Origin: UBA3824 sp017541145
GTDB lineage: Bacteria; Bacteroidota; Bacteroidia; Bacteroidales; UBA3824
DNA: 64,000 nucleotides
Direction: 5' to 3'
Assembly (NCBI GenBank): GCA_947168365.1
Contig: CAMVLO010000008.1
Span: forward strand, 1-64,000
Shown: piece by piece, positions 36,612 through 43,030 of the stretch
Numbering within the stretch: the first letter of the stretch is position 1
Layout of the letters: every line of letters starts with the position of its first letter
Notes under the pieces: model-generated
The model's input: only the letters and a program-made list of their open reading frames with translations
Database searches by the model: none
Told to the model about the DNA's origin: nothing
Translations under genes and position numbers: made by a program

Positions 36612-37084
36612 GATAATAGTGACTATATAAAGCAAAGATACAAATAAAAAGCCTTATTTATTAAGTTAACGTTAATAAAGGAAAGTTTGTTTAGTATATA
36701 AATGTTATAACATTTTGAATACCAATATTTTATAAAACTGAATTTAAACGTAAAATTTTAGAAAAACGCATTTTTCGGGCCTCTTCGCATAGTTTAATTG
36801 ACATAATTTGTACATGATGACTAAGTACCCTAAAATCTTGTATTTACAGCTCCCGTAAAAGATAGCAGTGTCAGGATGTAACCTAAACGCGATATTGTCA
36901 GCAAAAAAAATGTAAATTAAGATAAGTATTTGATTATTAAGAAGTTAATAACAAACAAAAACAGCGATTTCCAAATGTATCAGGCAGTTAACAGATTTAA
37001 CGGAGCTTGTAAAATGGCAAAGTATTTGTAAATGGCAGTCGATTTTCTGTAAATTTGTTACTTTGGCAATATTTATACATGTGA

Positions 37085-37155
37085 ATTTACAAAAATTTAC
37101 AATTAACAACAAAACCTCGGACTGTTTACAAATTTACAATTGTAAACTTGTAAAT
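37085..37155 (+). promoter_or_regulatory. Operator array of RTTTACAA half-sites before the XRE gene
   Basis: Two RTTTACAA octamers in tandem (37124-37139) are followed by two in inverted orientation (37140-37155), forming a 32-bp palindrome with 14 of 16 positions matching. Two more ATTTACAA copies lie at 37085 and 37095, exactly 10 bp apart. The array ends 36 bp upstream of the -33 element, a sensible place for the encoded XRE protein to bind. Autoregulation is inference. Confidence 0.65.
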
Positions 37156-37190
37156 TTCAAGAAAAAATTTTCAAAATTTTACAATATTAA

Positions 37191-37222
37191 TTTGGTGGTT
37201 TCACAAAAGTTATTTATATTTG
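37191..37222 (+). promoter_or_regulatory. Full-consensus promoter of the XRE gene
   Basis: TTTG (37191-37194), 20 nt spacer, TATATTTG (37215-37222): an exact match to the Bacteroidota -33/-7 pair. The ATG is 29 nt downstream. Confidence 0.75.
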
Positions 37223-37250
37223 TATACTCAAAAAATCAAAAAAGTAAATT

Positions 37251-37952
37251 ATGAAAGAACGCATACAAAAAATAATCGATTTGGAAAAGCTGACAGCATC
37301 CAAATTCGCTGATATAATCGGTGTACAGCGATCAAGCGTTTCACACATCATCTCCGGTCGTAACAAACCGAGCTTGGATTTTGTACAAAAGATCCTAAGC
37401 AAATTTCCAGAAATAAACACGGACTGGCTATTGTCCGGAAAAGGGAGCATCATGAGAACTCAAGAGACTGCAAAAGTTTCTGAGAATCAAGCTGTTGAAA
37501 TGCAACCCGTCTCTCCCATCACCGAGCCTGTTCAGCAGAATCAGGAATTTACAGAAACGAATTACAATATCAATAACGATATTAATTCTAATCAAACTGT
37601 ACAATCCCAACCGCAAGCTGCCGCTCAGCAACAATCGATACCTGCTGATAATCAACATGTTGAATCAAAACAAGTTTATCAGCAACCTATGAGCGAACCG
37701 CAATATCAACAACCGCAAGCTCAACCCAACTATGTATCACAAGGTTTTGCAAACGGTCAACAGTTTAATCAACCACAATTCATTAATAATCAGCCATTTG
37801 CACAAGCTCAACAACAATATGTAAACAATCAGGGAATGCCGGGAAGTCAACAAGGCAAACAACCAATTGACATCATGAACAGCAATCCGAAAACTGTAAT
37901 CGTTTTTTACTCTGATAAAACATTCGATTGGTTTTCTCCAAACGCTAAATAA
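37251..37952 (+). CDS. XRE-family regulator with Gln/Asn-rich (prion-like) region
   Basis: A 233-residue protein. Residues 1-68 form a helix-turn-helix of the XRE/Cro type (KLTASKFADIIGVQRSSVSHIISGRNKPS, key part FADIIGVQRSSVSHI), ending NTDWLLSGKGSIM. Residues about 75-215 are low-complexity. By hand count about 35 Gln and 18 Asn occur in roughly 140 residues, mixed with Pro, Tyr and Ser, as in prion-like domains. The last 17 residues (KTVIVFYSDKTFDWFSP) look like a small conserved beta element. It stands alone in the gene desert with an operator array upstream. Target genes are unknown. Confidence 0.85.
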   Translation: MKERIQKIIDLEKLTASKFADIIGVQRSSVSHIISGRNKPSLDFVQKILSKFPEINTDWLLSGKGSIMRTQETAKVSENQAVEMQPVSPITEPVQQNQEFTETNYNINNDINSNQTVQSQPQAAAQQQSIPADNQHVESKQVYQQPMSEPQYQQPQAQPNYVSQGFANGQQFNQPQFINNQPFAQAQQQYVNNQGMPGSQQGKQPIDIMNSNPKTVIVFYSDKTFDWFSPNAK

Positions 37953-38603
37953 TTAAACACGTTTACAGATTGTATACTTTGAACAGAACAAACGGCTTTT
38001 CTGAATTTTACAAATGTCTGTATTTTTACAGAACTGAAATATTCGAAAAATTCATAATTACAAAATTGCGACACCTAAAATATGCAGCTTGATTACGATG
38101 TAATTTATGCTTGCATATTTTTAGTGTTTCAATGATAATTTTAATGTATTATTAAAATAGTTCTTGTCAACCGTTGTAAACTCTTCTTTTAAATTACTGA
38201 TTTTCAATTACTTACACGATATACAATAGCAGTATTTATAACTGTCTCCATTTTTTCGACTCATAAAACAATCATATTCAACACTGTATATAACCTACTG
38301 ATTTTCAATATTTTACAAAGTGTTTTTAATAACAATAACTCAATTTGCTTTTGATAGATAATTTTATCTTAACAACTATTCAAATAGAGTAACAGATTTT
38401 GAGTTGTTGATTATTCTGTAAAATCATAATTTTATCTAAAGTTTTTCGTGTCAAAAAATCAATTTTCTTCTAATTTTACTACTCTTTTTAATGCAGACCG
38501 CTCTAACTACTTAATTTACTGATATTAAAATATGACAAATTGTCAGTATATTAATTTAAGTAATATTTTTGATTTTGCTAAAATTTTCTGCTTATTTTTT
38601 TAC
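37953..38603. other. AT-rich intergenic region after the XRE gene
   Basis: About 650 bp with no credible gene. TTTACA/TGTAAA hexamers continue (about six, e.g. near 37970, 38010, 38024 and 38317). The segment 38000-38045 contains TTTACAAATGTCTGTATTTT-type partial dyads. I see no canonical terminator after the XRE stop. Confidence 0.5.
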
Positions 38604-38611
38604 TATCTTTG
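38604..38611 (+). promoter_or_regulatory. -7 element of pyrD
   Basis: TATCTTTG matches TAnnTTTG, 19 nt before the pyrD ATG at 38631. This position supports that start over an in-frame ATG at 38532. The nearest TTTG (38574-38577) is 26 nt away. Confidence 0.5.
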
Positions 38612-38630
38612 CATAAAATTTTCAAAAAAC

Positions 38631-39653
38631 ATGTACAAACATATCATTCGACCAATTCTATTTCTTTGTAATCCTGAGAAAATTCATGGCTTTACAATAA
38701 AACTTCTGAGATTCTTTCAGAAGATTAGGATTTTTAATCCGTTAATTAAATTATTATATCAAAAAACTGATTCTAAGTATGAAAAAGAGGTTTTCGGAAT
38801 TAAATTTCCAAATCCCATAGGATTAGCTGCCGGGCTCGATAAAGACGGTGAAGCTATCGACATGCTAGGAATGATGGGTTTTGGTTTTGTAGAAGTGGGC
38901 ACTGTAACTCCTGTTGCTCAACCCGGAAATCCTAAACCGAGAGTCTTCAGACTCAAAAGAAATCAAGGTTTAATCAACAGAATGGGTTTCAACAACAATG
39001 GTGTTGAAGCTTTGGTGAAAAACATTAAACAAAAGTATACAAAAGTTATCGTAGGCGGCAATATCGGAAAAAACAAAGTTACACCCAATGAAAATGCGGT
39101 AAGCGACTATTTGAAAGACCTCCGCGCCCTTCATGATTATGTTGATTATATCGCCATAAATATCAGTTCGCCTAACACTCCTAACCTCCGCGAACTTCAA
39201 AACAAAGAGCCGTTGAAAAAGCTTCTTACGGCACTGAAAGATGAAGACAAGAAGTTCGAAAAGTCAAAACCGATACTTCTGAAAATTGCTCCGGATCTCA
39301 CCAACGAACAACTTGATGATATCGTAGAAATCGTAAAAGAAACCGGCATTGACGGAATTATCGCTACTAATACTACAATTTCTCGTGAAGGCATCGATTA
39401 TTCAGAAGAGGAAATCAAGGCGTTTGGAAATGGCGGAATGAGCGGCAAACCTGTGAATAAACGCAGCACCGAAGTTATTCGCTATCTCCATCAGAAGACC
39501 AACGGCGAAATTCCAATCGTAGGTGTCGGCGGTATTTTTGATGCAGACGATGTAAAGGAAAAACTTGAGGCAGGCGCTTGTTTAGTGGAACTTTTCACAA
39601 GTTTTATATACAACGGTCCGGCATGTGTAAAAAATATTCTGAAGAAATTATAA
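38631..39653 (+). CDS. pyrD: Class 2 (quinone-linked) dihydroorotate dehydrogenase
   Basis: A 340-residue FMN enzyme of pyrimidine synthesis. I start at MYKHIIRPILFL. The first 35 residues form the amphipathic membrane-binding helices of class 2 enzymes (HGFTIKLLRFFQ). Core motifs are IGLAAGLDKDG, EVGTVTPVAQPGNPKPRVFRL, NRMGFNN, the catalytic-Ser region INISSPNTPNLRELQ, and GIIATNTT plus VGVGGIFDADD for FMN phosphate. A quinone-linked enzyme implies electrons pass to a menaquinone pool (inference). It has its own promoter and terminator. Confidence 0.94.
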   Translation: MYKHIIRPILFLCNPEKIHGFTIKLLRFFQKIRIFNPLIKLLYQKTDSKYEKEVFGIKFPNPIGLAAGLDKDGEAIDMLGMMGFGFVEVGTVTPVAQPGNPKPRVFRLKRNQGLINRMGFNNNGVEALVKNIKQKYTKVIVGGNIGKNKVTPNENAVSDYLKDLRALHDYVDYIAINISSPNTPNLRELQNKEPLKKLLTALKDEDKKFEKSKPILLKIAPDLTNEQLDDIVEIVKETGIDGIIATNTTISREGIDYSEEEIKAFGNGGMSGKPVNKRSTEVIRYLHQKTNGEIPIVGVGGIFDADDVKEKLEAGACLVELFTSFIYNGPACVKNILKKL

Positions 39654-39675
39654 ATGAAGAATTGTTAAACGAAAT

Positions 39676-39709
39676 AAACGGACGGCAAAAAACCGTCCGT
39701 TTTATTTTT
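39676..39709 (+). terminator. pyrD terminator
   Basis: A 9-bp perfect stem AACGGACGG/CCGTCCGTT (39677-39685 with 39693-39701) is followed by TTATTTTT. Confidence 0.88.
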
Positions 39710-39763
39710 GTAATTAACCGAACAAAAAATTTGCAGTTGAATTTAATTGTTTTACTTTTGCAT

Positions 39764-39855
39764 CAACTCCTGATTTTACTGAAAAAAAACGGAGTACAAC
39801 TCCTGATTTTACAAGAAAAAAACGGAGTACAACTCCCGATTTTACTGATTTTTTT
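39764..39855 (+). repeat. 33-bp tandem repeat, 2.8 copies
   Basis: Units start at 39764, 39797 and 39830, each beginning CAACTCCTGATTTTAC (third copy CAACTCCCG) and ending CGGAGTA. At each junction GGAGT-ACA-ACTCC forms a short hairpin. The period equals 11 codons but no start or recognisable protein is present. It lies between the pyrD terminator and the ATPase relic. Confidence 0.85.
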
Positions 39856-39866
39856 AAGTTAGAACC

Positions 39867-39947
39867 ATGATTGACAGATATTTAACTTTAAACGATGCAC
39901 AAGAAAGCAGTATTTTCCTTTTCGGAGCAAGACAAACCGGAAAATAA
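39867..39947 (+). pseudogene. Relic of an AAA (AAA_14/DUF4143-type) ATPase gene
   Basis: The ATG opens a 26-codon frame MIDRYLTLNDAQESS...FLFGARQTGK followed by TAA. This matches the first residues of AAA_14-DUF4143 ATPases, which begin with an Arg-Tyr-Leu helix and reach the Walker A motif (FGxRQTGKS/T) within about 30 residues. The frame stops at the Walker A lysine and nothing of the remaining protein follows before the next gene at 39984. It is probably the stub of a deleted gene. Confidence 0.7.
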
Positions 39948-39983
39948 AACTTTGGAATAAAGAAATTATATAATCTATTAAAA

Positions 39984-40883
39984 ATGTACCGCGATTACGC
40001 ATCATATATCAAAGAAAAATTCGGAGTAAGAGTTCAGAAAATCGCTCTGAATCCGGGGTTCGGATGCCCTAACAGAGACGGCAAAATTGGGTTCGGAGGT
40101 TGTACTTATTGTAACAACAAAACATTCAGCCCGTTTTACGGTCAAGCTGAAAAACCGATAAGTCAACAGATGGACGAAGGCATAGATTTTTTTGCGAAGA
40201 AATACAAGGCTCAGAAATATATCGCTTATTTTCAGTCATACACAAATACGTATGCGGATATTGACACGTTGCGCGGCATTTACCAAAGCGCACTTACAAG
40301 GGACGATGTTGTGGGGTTAACTGTTGCTACAAGACCCGATTGCGTGAACGATGCTACTCTTGATTTGCTCAGCGAATTTGCGAAAAAATATTATACGGTG
40401 TTGGAAATCGGTGTTGAATCTTGTTACGATGAAACCCTGAAAATGCTCAATCGTGGTCATACTTTTGCTCAAGCCGAAGACACGATAAAACGCGCTCACA
40501 ATGCCGGTCTCGAAACTTGCGCACACCTTATAATGTATCTGCCGAACGAAACTACTGAAATGATGTTCAAGACCGCCGATATGATGTCGCAACTTCCGGT
40601 AAATATCTTGAAACTTCACCAGTTGCAAATCATAAAAGGAACCAAAATAGAGCAACAGTTTTACAATCAACCTGATATGTTTCACCTTCCTGACGTGGAG
40701 GAATATGCAGAATTTGCAGCCAGATACGCACTCAGGACAAGGCGAGATATGATTTTTGAAAGATTTGTAAGCGAATCGCCGCGAAATATGCTGGTTGCTC
40801 CGGTTTGGAACGGTATGAAAAATTATGAAATTACCGAAAAAATCAAGAAAAAGTTTATTGAATTAGAGAAAAAATCTCAATAA
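39984..40883 (+). CDS. Radical SAM protein, TIGR01212 family (YhcC/YtqA)
   Basis: A 299-residue radical SAM enzyme. The FeS cluster cysteines lie in LNPGFGCPNRDGKIGFGGCTYC, the wide-spaced CxxxxxxxxxCxxC form of TIGR01212 (YhcC/YtqA) proteins. Further family traits are KYIAYFQSYTNTYA, GLTVATRPDC, LEIGVESCYDETL and HLIMYLPNETTE. Family members have been linked to tRNA modification, but no activity can be read here. It is followed by tRNA-Gly. Confidence 0.88.
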   Translation: MYRDYASYIKEKFGVRVQKIALNPGFGCPNRDGKIGFGGCTYCNNKTFSPFYGQAEKPISQQMDEGIDFFAKKYKAQKYIAYFQSYTNTYADIDTLRGIYQSALTRDDVVGLTVATRPDCVNDATLDLLSEFAKKYYTVLEIGVESCYDETLKMLNRGHTFAQAEDTIKRAHNAGLETCAHLIMYLPNETTEMMFKTADMMSQLPVNILKLHQLQIIKGTKIEQQFYNQPDMFHLPDVEEYAEFAARYALRTRRDMIFERFVSESPRNMLVAPVWNGMKNYEITEKIKKKFIELEKKSQ

Positions 40884-40921
40884 AAAAACAAAAAAATATT
40901 TCTGAAATAAAATATAATTTC

Positions 40922-40929
40922 TATTTTTG
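40922..40929 (+). promoter_or_regulatory. -7 element of tRNA-Gly
   Basis: TATTTTTG matches TAnnTTTG, 15 nt before the tRNA 5' end. Confidence 0.45.
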
Positions 40930-40944
40930 TACAGAATTTTCAAT

Positions 40945-41017
40945 GCGGAAATAGCTCAATTGGCAGAGTGGGGGCTTCCCAAGCCTCAGGTCGCGGGTTC
41001 GAGTCCCGTTTTCCGCT
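40945..41017 (+). tRNA. tRNA-Gly (CCC)
   Basis: 73 nt with a complete cloverleaf. The acceptor is GCGGAAA/TTTCCGC, the D-stem GCTC/GAGT, and the anticodon stem GGGGC/GCCTC with loop TTCCCAA (anticodon CCC). The T-arm is GCGGGTTCGAGTCCCGT and the discriminator is T. CCA is not encoded. Confidence 0.95.
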
Positions 41018-41049
41018 CTACTTTTTACTAACTAATTACACTAAGTTCT

Positions 41050-42048
41050 ATGAAAAAACAATTAATCACATTGGCAATGGCTGTATTGTCGATGATGGGA
41101 TTTGCGCAAAATCCGGTAAATCCCAATGCCTCGGACGAAGCCAAGGCTCTCCTCAAACAGATTTATAATCTTAATGGCAAAACACTTTCAGGTCAACACA
41201 ACTATCCGCTTTACAGTGACATCCTTACCGAAAGAGTAAACAATCTCACGAATAAATATCCGGTTGTAATGGGACAAGATTTCGGATACAGTCAGCCCGG
41301 AAGTTTGGACGGAATAAATTTCAGACAGCGAGTAATCGACAATGCAATTAAATGGCATTCCAAAGGTGCAATCATTACTTTGATGTGGCACGCCGTACCG
41401 CCTAATCACGAAGGTAATTTTACGATTTGGAAAGGTGAACACGGCATTCAAAGCAAACTTACTGACAAGGAATGGAAAGATCTTTTCACCGAAGGAACTG
41501 AGATTAACAACAGATGGAAATCTCAAGTTGATGTAATTGCATTTTACCTCAGACAATTGCAGGACGAGAAAATTCCGGTAATTTTCCGCCCGTATCATGA
41601 GATGAACGGCAATTGGTTTTGGTGGGGTTACAAGGAAGAAAATTACCGCAAACTTTATCAAATGCTTTGGAAACGTATTACAGAATATCATCATATCAAC
41701 AACTTGCTTTGGGTGTTCAACGCCAACGAATTGGGAAGTCCTAATGTAAAAGCTTACGAAGGTTTTTATCCCGGCGACGAATATGTAGATATTCTTGCAA
41801 CAGATTTTTATTCAAGCGGTTACAAAGGTAAAGATTATGACCTGCTGTTGGCATTGGGCAAAGGCAAACCTGTAGCAATAGGCGAATGCGGCAAACTTCC
41901 GACAGAAGACCTTCTGAAAAAACAATCAAAATGGGCTTGGTTTATGTGCTGGTCGGAATTTTTGGAAACTGCCAACGAATGGTCAGACCGTTACAACCTT
42001 TACAACTGCGACCAAGTAATCACACTCGACGAATTTACGAAAAAATAA
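41050..42048 (+). CDS. Secreted GH26 beta-mannanase-like glycoside hydrolase
   Basis: A 332-residue protein with a signal peptide (MKKQLITLAMAVLSMMGFAQ). GH26 enzymes cleave beta-1,4-mannans by a retaining mechanism. The acid/base is Glu184 in RPYHEMNGNWFWW and the nucleophile is Glu279 in AIGECGKLP. LSGQH and DVIAFYL-type strands also fit. There is no lipobox and no T9SS tail, so it is probably periplasmic. It stands alone, without SusC/SusD or other carbohydrate genes nearby. It lies 32 nt after tRNA-Gly with no visible promoter between. Confidence 0.9.
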   Translation: MKKQLITLAMAVLSMMGFAQNPVNPNASDEAKALLKQIYNLNGKTLSGQHNYPLYSDILTERVNNLTNKYPVVMGQDFGYSQPGSLDGINFRQRVIDNAIKWHSKGAIITLMWHAVPPNHEGNFTIWKGEHGIQSKLTDKEWKDLFTEGTEINNRWKSQVDVIAFYLRQLQDEKIPVIFRPYHEMNGNWFWWGYKEENYRKLYQMLWKRITEYHHINNLLWVFNANELGSPNVKAYEGFYPGDEYVDILATDFYSSGYKGKDYDLLLALGKGKPVAIGECGKLPTEDLLKKQSKWAWFMCWSEFLETANEWSDRYNLYNCDQVITLDEFTKK

Positions 42049-42072
42049 ACGGAAATATTAACGAATAAATTC

Positions 42073-42108
42073 AAAAGCGGGACAATAAAAAGATGTTCCG
42101 CTTTTTTT
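42073..42108 (+). terminator. Terminator of the GH26 gene
   Basis: A stem AAAAGCGGGACA/TGTTCCGCTTTT with a 9-nt loop is followed by a T run, 24 nt after the stop codon. Confidence 0.85.
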
Positions 42109-42181
42109 GTGTATATTTCAAATTGCCATGTTTAGAATAAAAGATGTCAAAAAAAAAATTTTTTTCAAGAAAGAATTTTAT

Positions 42182-42189
42182 TAACTTTG
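42182..42189 (+). promoter_or_regulatory. -7 element of rnpB
   Basis: TAACTTTG matches TAnnTTTG, 7 nt before the inferred RNA 5' end at about 42197. Confidence 0.6.
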
Positions 42190-42196
42190 CACATTG

Positions 42197-42555
42197 AAAA
42201 GCAGATCGGTCTGTCGCTGTTATAGCAATATAAAAGAGGAAAGTCCGGGCAACAAAGAGCGCCGTCCTTCTTAACTGGAAGACAGCAGTGATGTTGTGGT
42301 AAATGCAGAAGAAAACAACCGCCCGCAAGGGTAAGGGTGAGAAAGTGAGGTAAGAGCTCACTACTGCCGGCAGTGATGTCGGGAGTGTGTATCGACGGGT
42401 TGAAAGACCAAATATACCGGCAAATTAATGGATTGCTCGTTCATGCCGGGGGGTAGGTCGTTTGAGGCTGTCAGCAATGGCAGTTCTAGATAAATGACAG
42501 GCACCGGATGCCGCAAGGTGTTCGGAACAAAATCCGGCTTATAGATCTGCTTTTT
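42197..42555 (+). ncRNA. rnpB: RNase P RNA (class A)
   Basis: P1 is formed by GCAGATC (42201-42207) and GATCTGC (42544-42550). The conserved core includes GAGGAAAGTCCGGGC (42237 on). It also includes AGGGTGAGAAAGTGAGGTAAGAGCTCAC (key part GGTAAGAGC), GACCAAATATACCGGC, the GGGGGGTAGG segment and the 3' ACAAAATCCGGCTTA. The ends have an uncertainty of a few bases. The RNA cleaves tRNA 5' leaders with RnpA. Confidence 0.93.
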
Positions 42556-42585
42556 TTATTTTTTTTACTTAACCTTATTTCGACA

Positions 42586-42963
42586 ATGAAAACAATTATT
42601 CATTCTGACAATGCACCCAAAGCAATTGGTCCTTATTCACAAGCTGTGGAAACCAATGGGATGTTATTTGTTTCGGGACAGATTCCGATTGACCCCAAAA
42701 CCGGCGAACTTTCAACCGGCACGATTTCAGAACAGACAAAACTTGTAATGAGCAATATCGGTGAAATCCTAAAAACTGCCGGATATTCTTATGAAAACAT
42801 TGTAAAAACAACATGTTTACTTGCTGATATCAATGATTTTCAAGAAATGAACAAAGTATATTCTGAGTTTTTTCCTACAAATCCACCGGCAAGATCGGCG
42901 TTTGCGGTAAAAGATTTACCTAAGGGCGCAAGATTGGAAATCGAAGTAATCGCATCAAAATAA
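42586..42963 (+). CDS. ridA: RidA family reactive imine/enamine deaminase
   Basis: A 125-residue protein that hydrolyses reactive enamines such as 2-aminoacrylate. It has IGPYSQAVETNGMLFVSGQIPIDP, the TCLLADINDFQEMN stretch, and PARSAFAVKDLPKGARLEIEVIA with the conserved Arg. I start at the ATG at 42586; the longer frame upstream is rnpB sequence. The gap to rnpB is only about 30 nt, so it may rely on read-through. Confidence 0.94.
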   Translation: MKTIIHSDNAPKAIGPYSQAVETNGMLFVSGQIPIDPKTGELSTGTISEQTKLVMSNIGEILKTAGYSYENIVKTTCLLADINDFQEMNKVYSEFFPTNPPARSAFAVKDLPKGARLEIEVIASK

Positions 42964-42990
42964 AGATTAATATAAAAACAATTTTTCAAG

Positions 42991-43030
42991 AAACATCCTC
43001 TGAACAAAATTTTGTACAGAGGATGTTTTA
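42991..43030 (+). terminator. Shared convergent terminator (ridA / LRR gene)
   Basis: An 11-12 bp stem AAACATCCTCTG/CAGAGGATGTTT (42991-43002 with 43017-43028). The plus strand continues TTA. The last bases overlap the stop codon of the convergent leucine-rich repeat gene. Confidence 0.8.

Larger units (their letters stand above)
34963..37250. other. 2.3-kb gene desert rich in TTTACA/TGTAAA motifs
   Basis: I find no credible gene here. The longest plus-strand frames (34981-35244, 35614-35820) are low-complexity and lack recognisable motifs. The plus strand is strikingly A-rich up to about 36480. By hand I count roughly 27 TTTACA or TGTAAA hexamers. The stretch at 35590-35815 is less AT-rich and contains two near-identical 20-nt direct repeats (35682-35701 and 35748-35767) around CAGATTTTACAAAAC. 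An inverted-repeat element (36494-36611) and the operator of the XRE gene also lie here. Confidence 0.7.

Noticed and set aside
34963..37250. Chromosomal replication origin
   Set aside because: I find no DnaA-box clusters (TTATCCACA-like) and no dnaA, gyrB or similar genes; the repeated motif is TTTACA instead.
39764..39855. Possible CRISPR array
   Set aside because: The 33-bp units are contiguous without unique spacers, there are only 2.8 copies, and no cas genes are present.
39578..39862. A 94-codon frame overlapping the end of pyrD
   Set aside because: It runs through the pyrD 3' end, the terminator and the tandem repeat, so it is an artefact of the 33-bp period.
41050..42048. Part of a polysaccharide utilisation locus
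   Set aside because: No SusC/SusD, sensor or other glycanase genes lie within reach.
42508..42585. Upstream extension of ridA
   Set aside because: It translates the 3' part of rnpB; RidA homology begins at 42586.
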